Origin: an uncultured Bacteroides sp.
GTDB lineage: Bacteria; Bacteroidota; Bacteroidia; Bacteroidales; Bacteroidaceae
Reading direction: 5' to 3'
Assembly (NCBI GenBank): GCA_900755095.1
Contig: CAAEFE010000041.1
Coordinates: 1 to 64,000 of the forward strand
Length of the DNA stretch: 64,000 nt
Shown: piece after piece, positions 44,663-53,415 of the stretch
How the letters are laid out: each line of letters begins with the position of its first letter
Numbering within the stretch: position 1 is the first letter of the stretch
Translations under genes and position numbers: made by a program
The notes under the pieces: generated by a model
The model's input: only the letters and a program-made list of their open reading frames with translations
What the model was told of the DNA's origin: nothing
The model's database searches: none

Positions 44663-47426
44663 TGAAAGAAGTTGGGCCATTGATGTGATTAGCGAAATCA
44701 ATCTTTACCTGGCTAACAAAAGTTGGCATGTAAAAAGTGCCGGAGGAGAGAATACAATCAGAAATGAAAAATCGAGTTTATTTCCGGATGTGCTTATCTT
44801 CAAAGACTCTGCTAAAAAGATAATTTTGCAGGGATGGGAACTCAAAATGCCTGATACCCCTATAACCGACACGGAATTAATAAATAACGCCAAGATAAAA
44901 TCAGAGATACTGCACAATAATAGTTTTATTCTTTGGAATGTGACAAGCGCAGTTTTGTATGTTAAGAAAGGGAATACATATTCTATCTTGAAATCATGGA
45001 ATAGTATCGACCTTCATTCGCGTTCAGAGGTGAAAGAAAATGAGAATCTTTGGAAAGATCTTCTACATACCATTCTGGAAGATTTAAATGATTATTTCGA
45101 GCATGGAGAAATAACTGAAAGTGGATCTTCCGAGATATTGGCAATTGATAAAATAATCGATATCGTTCTCGAAAATATAGATTCGACAGCAGAAAACATA
45201 AAAGAGAATATAAAAAGTAGTGCAGTACTCGATGCGCAAATAGATAATTGGTGGCTCTCTTCTGCAGCAGAATATGGATTTAGCTCGCAAGCCCCAAAAG
45301 ACGCTAAGCATAAACTGCCCACTCTATCAAAGGTTATATTGACCGACTGGTTTTTCAAGATTATTTTTGGCAACATTATCAAACGGCATTTCAATGAGGC
45401 AAAGATTATTGAAACAATTACTTTCGATACAACTGTCAGTGAAGCCCTACAAATAATAGCCAACATCTCGGAGCACTGTAATTTTTGGAATATTTTTGGG
45501 AATAATATCGCTAATGAATTAGTATCTGATAATGCATGGAAGCAGCTAGTTCAATTAAATGTATTTCTTTCAAACCTTAATATTGAAGGGGTTGATATTC
45601 AAATCTTGCAAAACTTACTGCAATCGTCCATCGCCTATGCCAAAAGAAAAGTGGCCGGACAATTTGCGACTCCTCCTCAACTAGCCGATTTATTAACAAG
45701 GCTAACGATAGATAAAAAAGATGGAATTACCCTCGACCCTTGTTGTGGAACGGGAACTATTATTAAGCAGGCTTATTCTCTTAAAGAAGAATATGAAATT
45801 GGTCAAGAGCAAATTATTGAGAGTATCTGGGCTTCGGACAAACATTCATTTCCTATCCAGCTATCAACACTGACCTTATCCAATCCCGGCAATATTGGAA
45901 AAGTTCTGCATATCTTCAGGTCGGATGTAATTGAGTTGCACGCAGGACAAACTATTGTATTTAAAGATCCCAATAATGGAAATCAAGTAGAAAAGCAACT
46001 GCCTAAGGTAGATTATATCATATCTAATCTTCCTTTTATAAGAGAGAAAGAGATCAAAAAGCTCAATCCGAATATAAAGGAAATCAATAAATTAATCAAG
46101 GAACAGACTAAAGCGAAAAAGACACTAAGTAAAAAGAGTGATATATTTGCATATATTCCTTTCTACTTGTACGACATTATCTCAGACAATGGAAAAATTG
46201 GATTAATACTTTCTAATGCATGGCTTGGAACAGACTATGGAGAAATATTCTTAGAGTTAATTCAAAAATATTTCAATATTGACTGTGTTGTTATTTCCGG
46301 GAAAGGACGATGGTTCAATAATGCAAAGGTTGTCACCACATTATTAATAGCAACCAAGAGGGAGATTTCTGATCCGGTAAATTTAGACAGGAGAATTTCT
46401 TTCTGTACATTAAAAGAGAAACTTGAGAACATAGCAGATATTAAGAAATTAAGTAGTGAAATCATTCTTAATAAAGAGTCTGATTGGGTCAATATTCAAT
46501 CTTATTCAATAAATGAAATCAAACAATTGGAAAATATCGGAATCCCATGGTCCGGATATTTTGCTAATTTGAATTGGTTGCCTACGATAGCCGAGAAGCT
46601 TATTGACTCTAAAAAGTTTTTCGATTTTATACGTGGAGAAAGAAGAGGTTGTAATCGTATGTTTTATCCTGCAAAAGGACACGGAATAGAAGATGAATAT
46701 ATTGAGCCTGTTCTAAAAAACTTAAAGAAAGCATCTTCATTCATTGCAACTAGTCAGACGCAGGCTTTCTGTTGTTCAAAAAGTATCGAAGAACTCGAAA
46801 CTTTAAATCATACCGGGACTCTGAATTGGATAAGATCTTTTGAAAACCAAATGGACAAAACAAATAAGAAGCTATTACCTATAGCTTTACGTAAACCAAA
46901 TATGTTTTGGTATGAAATGAGCACAAAAAACATGGCAGATTTTGTCGTTAATATTAATTTCGACAAAAGTTTATTTATAGCCATGCTTGATAAACGTTCT
47001 TTCTTCGATCAACGGATGATTGGCTTTTCAATAAAGGAACAGTACAAAGATGAAAACAAGATTTTCCTACTTGCATTACTGAATAATATTTTGAGTATGT
47101 TTTTCATTGAGAGTTTCGGATTTGGCAGGGGACTGGGAGCACTTGACCTTAGAGAAACTAAATTCAAGAAGGATTTCAAGATACTCAATCCGGAGTTACT
47201 GTCTGATGCGCAAAAGAAAGAAATCATAAAAGCATTTCAACCTATTTTCAATAGAGACAGATTACCTCTTGAAAAGGAATTACAACAAAAGGATAGAATC
47301 GACTTTGAGCTGATGTTATTAAAGATCTATGGATTGGACAAGTACTATGATACAATAAAGCAGACTTTATTACATCTGTATAAAACAAGATTTGCAGTCA
47401 AAGAGAAAAAACGTAAAAAGGCATAA
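44643..47426 (+). CDS. N6-adenine DNA methylase with N-terminal nuclease-like domain (type IIG-like)
   Basis: 927 residues. The N-terminus holds a PD-(D/E)XK-like motif: FPDVLIF with D49 and LQGWELKMPD with E66 and K68. Residues ~330-620 are the gamma-type methylase core: QFATPPQLADLL, motif I DPCCGTGTI (~365-373) and motif IV SNLPF (~462), a variant of NPPF. A target-recognition-like C-terminus follows. Nuclease plus methylase in one chain is the plan of type IIG/IIL restriction enzymes. Yet it is fused by overlap to another methyltransferase and faces a separate nuclease-like gene, so it may be one part of a larger system. Ends at a terminator (47430-47464). Confidence 0.8.
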   Translation: MPQINYNERSWAIDVISEINLYLANKSWHVKSAGGENTIRNEKSSLFPDVLIFKDSAKKIILQGWELKMPDTPITDTELINNAKIKSEILHNNSFILWNVTSAVLYVKKGNTYSILKSWNSIDLHSRSEVKENENLWKDLLHTILEDLNDYFEHGEITESGSSEILAIDKIIDIVLENIDSTAENIKENIKSSAVLDAQIDNWWLSSAAEYGFSSQAPKDAKHKLPTLSKVILTDWFFKIIFGNIIKRHFNEAKIIETITFDTTVSEALQIIANISEHCNFWNIFGNNIANELVSDNAWKQLVQLNVFLSNLNIEGVDIQILQNLLQSSIAYAKRKVAGQFATPPQLADLLTRLTIDKKDGITLDPCCGTGTIIKQAYSLKEEYEIGQEQIIESIWASDKHSFPIQLSTLTLSNPGNIGKVLHIFRSDVIELHAGQTIVFKDPNNGNQVEKQLPKVDYIISNLPFIREKEIKKLNPNIKEINKLIKEQTKAKKTLSKKSDIFAYIPFYLYDIISDNGKIGLILSNAWLGTDYGEIFLELIQKYFNIDCVVISGKGRWFNNAKVVTTLLIATKREISDPVNLDRRISFCTLKEKLENIADIKKLSSEIILNKESDWVNIQSYSINEIKQLENIGIPWSGYFANLNWLPTIAEKLIDSKKFFDFIRGERRGCNRMFYPAKGHGIEDEYIEPVLKNLKKASSFIATSQTQAFCCSKSIEELETLNHTGTLNWIRSFENQMDKTNKKLLPIALRKPNMFWYEMSTKNMADFVVNINFDKSLFIAMLDKRSFFDQRMIGFSIKEQYKDENKIFLLALLNNILSMFFIESFGFGRGLGALDLRETKFKKDFKILNPELLSDAQKKEIIKAFQPIFNRDRLPLEKELQQKDRIDFELMLLKIYGLDKYYDTIKQTLLHLYKTRFAVKEKKRKKA

Positions 47427-47429
47427 AGA

Positions 47430-47464
47430 AACGAGGGTGCACTTCACTTTTGGACACCCTCGTT
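47430..47464. terminator. Convergent terminator
   Basis: AACGAGGGTG (47430-47439) pairs with CACCCTCGTT (47455-47464), followed by TTTCT on the plus strand and a T-run (complement of AAAGAA) on the minus strand. Serves the methylase gene and the regulator ending at 47477. Confidence 0.75.
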
Positions 47465-47476
47465 TTCTATACTCTT

Positions 47477-49240
47477 TTATCCAACAATGCTCTTTATATA
47501 ATCGGACGGACATACATGATAAAAGTCTTTGAACTTCTTTCCAAAATATTTAGCATCGCAATAGCCCAGTATACTTGCAATATCCGAAATACGATACTGC
47601 TGGGAAGCCAGCAATTTAAGTGCTTTGTCCATTTTGAATGAATTGATATACTCTTCAGGAGGGTTTCCCGTAATCTCTTTTATCTTATTATAAAAAGCAG
47701 TACGGCTCATTCCTATATCAAGACTTAATTTATCTATTGTATATTTATCAGTAGAGAGATTTTTTTCCAGGATTTTATTGACTTTATCCATAAAATTCCG
47801 GTCGGCATTTTCTGTTTCTATTTCGGCTTTTGAGGGTATCATCGGAGAAATGGCATCTGACAGAAACAGCCTGATCCGTTCGCGCAAGACCATGCGGTTT
47901 TCGACAAGCATACGTATGTCTGCCCTAAGTTTACAAATACTTTCCGTACGTAATTCCAGACGGTCTGCCCTACTCTCTAAATGAGATAAATAGCTTTCGC
48001 TGTCAAAGGTTCTTAATAGAAGAATGATTGGTATGTAGCCCATCATTTTATTTTCTTTAATTTGAGTACTAAGTGTATCTCCGCTTATTCCATTCACATT
48101 GTCGTCAATAATGATCGCATCAGGATTTTGACTGATAGCTGTATTGATTAGCAGCTCCGGATTATCAAGGACTGAAATCTGAAAATAGCGTGATAAAGTT
48201 TTCTTCAAATAATCACTGAATAACTTATCTGCCATCACTAATAGGATATGAGAAGTTTCTCTCGCTTTAGTGTTTTGTTTATCGCTCTTAGGACTCTCGC
48301 AGGAATCATCTATTTGGGTCTTCGTTTTTGCAGAAGAATGTTTCAATACCGGGCATGACTGATTCTGGCAATGGCAGTCTGTCGGAATAACGATTTGGAA
48401 AGTAGCAGCTTTACCATGTCTGCATCCGGTTATTTTTCCGCCATGCAGACGGATGATTTTTCTTACCGTCCATAAATCACTATATCCATACACGGGAAAT
48501 ATAATAGGAATAAAGGGAAACATTTTCCCTGCTCTTTGCCCGGCTATTTCGTTATTGCTAATCTGCAACTGCCAGGAATTCATTGTGTGGGTTACGTTGA
48601 TCGATATGCAACAGCCTGACTCGGAAATCAAAATCATCTTGTTGATAAGATGTTGAAGTGCTGCAGTCATTATGTTTTCGTTTATCCTGCAACTGACACA
48701 ATCCGAACATTCACCGACAGTCAGCCGTATCTGGCGGGAATTGGCATGAGCCCGGCATTGATTGACAATGGAAGTAACATAAGTGGAAAGTTCCAAATTT
48801 ACCGTTGACGTTTTAGGAGGAATTCTCTTATTTACTTTATTTAGAGTTGCAATATTCCGGTTACAATATATGATACATTCGGCATATCCCAATGCTTCTT
48901 CCACTTGTTGGGAAAGGGGTTCAGGAAGATTGCCTGTTTTAAGTTCTTCCAATTGATTCCGCAACAATATTAACGGTGTATGTGCAGTATGGAGCATATT
49001 CATAGCAATCTTAAATTTTTCATGTGATAACAACTGCACATTGTATTCTATTATAAGGTAGGTAAACAAAATCACAAATAGCCCAATGCCGAAACTTTCC
49101 ACAGGGACCGCATATCCGAGCAACGACAAATCGGGTAAAATGATGCCAATAGTTTGTTTACTGTTTACTAAATTGGCTCCAACATCTAAAGAAAACAAAG
49201 CTCGGAAGCTTACTAAGAAATTCAGGTAACAATCATTCAT
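47477..49240 (-). CDS. Degenerate HTCS-like regulator (membrane, pseudo-kinase, receiver, AraC)
   Basis: 587 residues with the C-terminal order of hybrid two-component systems but no large periplasmic sensor: one membrane segment (~48-66), a HisKA-like segment (LHTAHTPL, H84/H87), an HATPase-like region with lost N-box (LQHLINKMIL) and no recognisable G1/G2 glycine boxes, a receiver-like domain (~333-445) with Asp in IIIDDNV but PIILLLRT instead of the usual T..K, and an intact AraC DNA-binding domain (~485-587; LSLDIGMSRTAFYNKIKEITG, ISDIASILGYCDAKYFGKKF). It probably binds DNA without being a working kinase. Could control one of the RG-II arms, being 4 kb from GH95. Confidence 0.8.
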   Translation of the reverse strand: MNDCYLNFLVSFRALFSLDVGANLVNSKQTIGIILPDLSLLGYAVPVESFGIGLFVILFTYLIIEYNVQLLSHEKFKIAMNMLHTAHTPLILLRNQLEELKTGNLPEPLSQQVEEALGYAECIIYCNRNIATLNKVNKRIPPKTSTVNLELSTYVTSIVNQCRAHANSRQIRLTVGECSDCVSCRINENIMTAALQHLINKMILISESGCCISINVTHTMNSWQLQISNNEIAGQRAGKMFPFIPIIFPVYGYSDLWTVRKIIRLHGGKITGCRHGKAATFQIVIPTDCHCQNQSCPVLKHSSAKTKTQIDDSCESPKSDKQNTKARETSHILLVMADKLFSDYLKKTLSRYFQISVLDNPELLINTAISQNPDAIIIDDNVNGISGDTLSTQIKENKMMGYIPIILLLRTFDSESYLSHLESRADRLELRTESICKLRADIRMLVENRMVLRERIRLFLSDAISPMIPSKAEIETENADRNFMDKVNKILEKNLSTDKYTIDKLSLDIGMSRTAFYNKIKEITGNPPEEYINSFKMDKALKLLASQQYRISDIASILGYCDAKYFGKKFKDFYHVCPSDYIKSIVG

Positions 49241-49625
49241 ACTAATATCGGATTTGATTAATATTTTACACCTTTAGTAAAACACGCCTAAGAATCTTTT
49301 AACGTGCTTAAAACCCGATGCAAGTATAAACTTTTCAATGTATATACAGGAGGTGGTTTCCGACAAAAACAATGGGTGTTTTCTATCAAAAATGGTAACA
49401 ATGTCTTTTGTTACCGAAATATTAAGAGGGTATACCATCAAGCCTTCATTTTACCCAGGCAATCCTCATTAGTTAATTATTTTCATCGTAAATAATACGG
49501 TCATAATATCATAAAAGTTAATTGAATCATCAAAACAATAGAGTATATTGAATTATAAAGCTACATATATAATTAGAAAATTATATATGCAAGTGAGTAT
49601 CGTTTAATCATAAGAAACATATATA
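49241..49625. other. 385-base intergenic region
   Basis: AT-rich. A small hairpin GGTAACAA/TTGTTACC lies at 49394-49401 and 49408-49415. No gene or promoter that I can support; the HTCS-like gene might have lost its sensor domain here, but I cannot show remnants. Confidence 0.5.
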
Positions 49626-50240
49626 TCATAGAAATACCTCATCATACAATGGAATTTTCTTCGCATCGTAGACATGAGTGACTGCAAAGACATCATCTTT
49701 CTTGATTAGTAACCAGTCTCTGTCCTGGTCGTCCATATTAGTATGGATAAGAGTAAACAGGCCTTTGAGCTTATGACCATGTAATTTGAATTCAAGTATT
49801 CCGTTTTTAATGGCAGCGGATATGTTACGATTATTACCGACGTAAGCATAGGTTCCGCTATCCCATATTTCCACTGTACCTGCTCCATAGTTGCCTTCGG
49901 GTATAACTCCCTCAAAGTGTGCGTAACTCAAAGGATGATCTTCTGCCTGTATAGCCAGTCTTTTATCTTTCGGATTCATGGAAGGGCCTTTAGGTACCAC
50001 CCAACTTTTCAACACTCCATCCACTTCCAGACGAAAATCGAAATGAAAATGACTGGCTTCATGCTTTTGGACAACAAAAACAGGTATCCGGCTTGGAGTC
50101 TCCACGGTATCCGCCATCGGTTCCGGAGTCTCACTGAATTGTCTTTTTGCCCGGTACTCTTTGAGGTTGTTAAAAGAGGGGTCTACCTGCTTTTCTACCA
50201 TCTTTGTACTTTTCCCTTCATCGGGAGAATTCTTTGCCAT
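49626..50240 (-). CDS. Stand-alone LigD-type 3'-phosphoesterase domain protein
   Basis: 204 residues. The 3'-phosphoesterase (PE) domain of bacterial LigD fills ~25-190: VVQKHEASHFHFDFRLEVDG, VLKSWVVPKGPSMNPKDKRLAIQAEDHP, SYAHFEGVIPEGNYGAGTVEIWDSG. The conserved metal-binding His/Asp residues are present. In LigD this domain removes 3'-ribonucleotides or phosphates at DNA ends during non-homologous end joining. No ligase, polymerase or Ku gene is nearby, so it acts alone or with partners elsewhere. Confidence 0.88.
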   Translation of the reverse strand: MAKNSPDEGKSTKMVEKQVDPSFNNLKEYRAKRQFSETPEPMADTVETPSRIPVFVVQKHEASHFHFDFRLEVDGVLKSWVVPKGPSMNPKDKRLAIQAEDHPLSYAHFEGVIPEGNYGAGTVEIWDSGTYAYVGNNRNISAAIKNGILEFKLHGHKLKGLFTLIHTNMDDQDRDWLLIKKDDVFAVTHVYDAKKIPLYDEVFL

Positions 50241-50444
50241 AGTCTGTATTTTTTCAGGTGAATAAAAAAAAACGAATGATTCATTGACACAACAATCAGT
50301 ATATCTGTTTGTTGCCGGAATTCATCTATTTTAATAGCTTTAAAACCGTATTTACGTTTGCTTACTTATTTTTCTACTCGTTTTCACCTTTCTCCCAGAA
50401 ATGTATGCCCCCAATTATCATGTATTATGTTTGTTTATAGCAAA

Positions 50445-50482
50445 AGCGGGTAAATATGTGCTATGTTACATATTTACCCGCT
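50445..50482. terminator. Terminator of the GIN-domain gene
   Basis: A perfect 15-bp stem, AGCGGGTAAATATGT (50445-50459) with ACATATTTACCCGCT (50468-50482), 22 bases after the minus-strand stop at 50504, followed on that strand by TTTGCTATAA. Confidence 0.8.
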
Positions 50483-50503
50483 TCCTGTAAGGGATCTAAT
50501 TTT

Positions 50504-51295
50504 TTACTTGCCGGAAATTGAGTCTTTCTTGCCTTGCTTATTTACAATAGAAGGACTTCCTTTATATTCAATATCTCCACTACCACTGGCTTTTGCGTCC
50601 AACTGTTTGGAAGCGTAACAAGATATATCACCGGAACCCGAAACTGTAGCAACTACATTAGTAGCCGTCAATTTGTCGGCACTGATATCGCCGGAACCAT
50701 TCACAGTCAACATAGCCGTTTGAGTGGAACCTTTCATCTTCACGTCACCAGAACCGCTAACTATCGTTTTTACAGTAGTGGCCTTCACATTCTTCACATC
50801 AATATCTCCACTACCTTTTATAAAAGCAGATAGATTGGTGTATTGTAAATTCTCGGCTTCAATATCTCCGGAACCTGTTATATTCAGATTTAAATCAGCT
50901 CCTTTGAGGGTACCTTTCAGATATACATCGGCCGAGCCTTTAATATCTACATCATCTAATGAAGGAGAAGAAGCAATCACTTTCAACCGGCGTTCTCCAC
51001 TAAGAATCTTAACGCCTTTCTTTATATTTACCTGCAGCACTCCATTTACCGTAGATACTTCCAACAGGTCAACCAGGTTATCCGAACCATATATAGAAAC
51101 TGTTGTTTTAGAATCACTACTCTGACGATACTCAACGTCGGGGCTACCCAGGACCCTGATTGAACTGAAATTACTCACATTATTCAGTTCTTTCGTGATA
51201 TACTTCTTACTGGGAGTAATACTCTGCGCCTGCATACTTGTAATACACATGAACATCAGCATTACTAGCATAGATGTAACATTAAAATTTTTCAT
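50504..51295 (-). CDS. Exported GIN-domain (DUF2807) protein
   Basis: 263 residues with signal peptide (MLVMLMFMCITSMQA). Four to five repeats of GSGD(I/V)-type turns (KGSADV, TGSGDIEAE, KGSGDIDV, SGSGDVKM, SGSGDISC) form the GIN-type beta-helix, found in putative surface adhesins/autotransporter-like proteins of Bacteroidetes. Function unknown. A TATATTTG -7 element (minus, 51331-51324) lies 29 bases upstream. Confidence 0.88.
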   Translation of the reverse strand: MKNFNVTSMLVMLMFMCITSMQAQSITPSKKYITKELNNVSNFSSIRVLGSPDVEYRQSSDSKTTVSIYGSDNLVDLLEVSTVNGVLQVNIKKGVKILSGERRLKVIASSPSLDDVDIKGSADVYLKGTLKGADLNLNITGSGDIEAENLQYTNLSAFIKGSGDIDVKNVKATTVKTIVSGSGDVKMKGSTQTAMLTVNGSGDISADKLTATNVVATVSGSGDISCYASKQLDAKASGSGDIEYKGSPSIVNKQGKKDSISGK

Positions 51296-51365
51296 AACTT
51301 CTTATTATTAAATATTCTACTGACAAATATAAGAAGTATATTTCAAAGTATGGCAACTAAAAGAA

Positions 51366-52160
51366 TTAATAAATTAATTTCTCCAACCATACATCGAGTT
51401 CCTGAAGCCATTCCTGTTTGTACACAAAGCTATCATTGTAACCAAATCCATGCCCTCCTGTAGGATATATATGCAAGGATATAGGAACACCAGATTTCTG
51501 TAATTGGGCAGCAAATTGTATTCCATTCTGGGGACTGACCACACTGTCATCTGAGGCAGCCACTATAAAAGCGACGGGTGTACTTGAAGTGACATGTTCA
51601 ATCGGTGAATATTGTACCATCTTATCCGGTGAATAAGAGTGACCAAACATCCGTTCACGGCAGGGAAGATGCGTTAAACGATCATCAATACTAACTACCG
51701 GGTAGATTAATATCTGAAAATCAGGCTTTTCCTTATCAGATAATATCGTAGCCGAACAAGTGGCCAAATATCCACCAATAGAAGCTCCCATTACTCCTAC
51801 CCGTTTGCTAAATTCCGGGAATTTTTCTCGTATAACTGCTAATGCCAACCGGATGTCCTGTCTAGGAATATCAGGATTTTCATGAGGCATTCTATATTTG
51901 AAAAGCACGTAAGTCATTCCCTTTTGGGTGAACCATTCGGCGAAATCAAGACCTTCATGTTCCAAATTGGTCTTTAAGAAGCCGCCGCCGGGACACATAA
52001 TAACACTGCTACCATTTGATTTTTCACTGGTAAAAACAAATAAAGTTCCTTCAGGAGCATTTTCCACTATCCCCATCAGCTCTTTATTATTCACTTCCGA
52101 CAAGTTATATACCTTCATCGATAAATTATCGTACAGGCTTACACAAATTAAATTCTTCAT
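51366..52160 (-). CDS. Alpha/beta hydrolase (esterase-like)
   Basis: 264 residues, or 250 from the internal Met at 52118. Oxyanion-hole loop CPGGGF (56-61), nucleophile motif GASIGG (S127), acid Asp in AASDDSVV, and His in GGHGFGY. This set matches acetyl/xylan esterase-like hydrolases. No signal peptide, so cytoplasmic. Its first start overlaps the preceding dihydroorotate dehydrogenase-like gene by 4 bases (ATGA at 52160-52157), which implies coupled translation and favours the early start. Substrate unknown. Confidence 0.85.
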   Translation of the reverse strand: MKNLICVSLYDNLSMKVYNLSEVNNKELMGIVENAPEGTLFVFTSEKSNGSSVIMCPGGGFLKTNLEHEGLDFAEWFTQKGMTYVLFKYRMPHENPDIPRQDIRLALAVIREKFPEFSKRVGVMGASIGGYLATCSATILSDKEKPDFQILIYPVVSIDDRLTHLPCRERMFGHSYSPDKMVQYSPIEHVTSSTPVAFIVAASDDSVVSPQNGIQFAAQLQKSGVPISLHIYPTGGHGFGYNDSFVYKQEWLQELDVWLEKLIY

Positions 52161-53194
52161 TTCAATTCGTTTTTAAGTTTATTTCCTAACTTATGAACAA
52201 TAGACGGACCGGAATAGATGAAAGCCGAATAGATTTGTATCATGTCAGCCCCTTGAGAAATCATTCCGGCTGCATCTTCGGCTGTCATGATTCCTCCTGC
52301 TCCGATAATCAGAAAGTGCCGATCGGTATGTTCGGATAAATAACGCACTACTTCCTGCGATTTCTTTCCAATACCCCGGCCACTCACCCCGCCGTTGCCA
52401 ATCTTCTCCAATTGTTTTGTTTCTGCCTGATGCAATCCTGAACGATCCCTTGTAGGTCCCGTGGCTATAAAGCCCTCTATAGAGTATTTATATGCAAGCG
52501 AAATGACTGTATCCAGTGCTTTTTCATCTATATCTGCCGGAAGTTTAATGAAAATACTACATCTTTTGTTCGCCGCCTGACGAAATATTGTGAGCTTTTC
52601 TAAAACCATAGCAAACAGGTCGTTATCTATACTACCCCAGTTTAGGGTAAAATAATCCACACAATCATATAAATGGATGAAAGTCGACTCAAAATATTTG
52701 ACAATTTGATCTCCTGTAGAAAGCGGATTCTTATTAATATTTACTCCTAATACATAAGAATGCTTTCTATATTTCCTGATATGTTGCCGGACAGCATCTA
52801 CTCCACAATTATTGAAGCCCGTACGTGAAATCAACGATTCATCATCCACCAATCTGAAAATACGTGGGGAAGGATTTCCTGATTGGCTGTCAGGAGTTAC
52901 TGTACCTACTTCCAGAAAGCCGAAACCAAAGTCTGCCAACTCATCAAAAGCCTCTGCATTCTTATCAAACCCGGCAGACAGTCCAATTCGGTTCTTAAAT
53001 TGCAAATGCCCATACGAAAATGGATCAGAAACTCTGCTGTAGCCTCTCACGCAAGCTCGGACCGGAAACAAATAGCGATAAAACTTCAACCAGCTTAAAA
53101 GCATCCGGTGCACTTTTTCCGGATCAATGCAAAATAATAACGGCCTAATGATTAAATTATACATATTCATATACCTGTTTAATAGTAAATACAT
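52157..53194 (-). CDS. Divergent class 2 dihydroorotate dehydrogenase homologue
   Basis: 345 residues (a start at Met 11, 53164, is possible). N-terminal membrane-associating helices as in quinone-dependent DHODH, then FMN TIM barrel: [94 protein letters not shown]. The catalytic SSPNT loop expected after LGVNINKN is replaced by [12 protein letters not shown], and the usual ATNTT is ATGPT. So fold and FMN site are kept but the canonical Ser base is lost. It may be inactive in pyrimidine synthesis or act on another substrate; a normal pyrD probably exists elsewhere. I withhold the gene symbol for this reason. Confidence 0.8.
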   Translation of the reverse strand: MYLLLNRYMNMYNLIIRPLLFCIDPEKVHRMLLSWLKFYRYLFPVRACVRGYSRVSDPFSYGHLQFKNRIGLSAGFDKNAEAFDELADFGFGFLEVGTVTPDSQSGNPSPRIFRLVDDESLISRTGFNNCGVDAVRQHIRKYRKHSYVLGVNINKNPLSTGDQIVKYFESTFIHLYDCVDYFTLNWGSIDNDLFAMVLEKLTIFRQAANKRCSIFIKLPADIDEKALDTVISLAYKYSIEGFIATGPTRDRSGLHQAETKQLEKIGNGGVSGRGIGKKSQEVVRYLSEHTDRHFLIIGAGGIMTAEDAAGMISQGADMIQIYSAFIYSGPSIVHKLGNKLKNELK

Positions 53195-53415
53195 AAGTCT
53201 ATATCTGAAATTATACTTTTCAGGAGTATTTTTACAGATGCAAAGTAAGTTCTTTTTAGCCGGATATTGAAGTTCGTTTTTTTTATACCCGATAACTTTT
53301 AATTATTCCTATTTCTTATTGCTTGTGCAATGGGTACAAAAAGAACTTTCAATCGTCTCTTTTATAAAAGTATGTAAACAACAGGTTTATATAAGAATAA
53401 AAGCAATAGAAAGAA

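Noticed and set aside
43673..47426. Idea that the methylase genes belong to a BREX or DISARM system
   Set aside because: The required partners (PglZ, BrxC/BrxL, DrmA/DrmB helicases) are absent, so a restriction-modification set is the simpler reading.
49304..49495. 63-codon plus-strand ORF upstream of the HTCS-like gene
   Set aside because: No motif, and it lies in AT-rich intergenic DNA; possible chance ORF.
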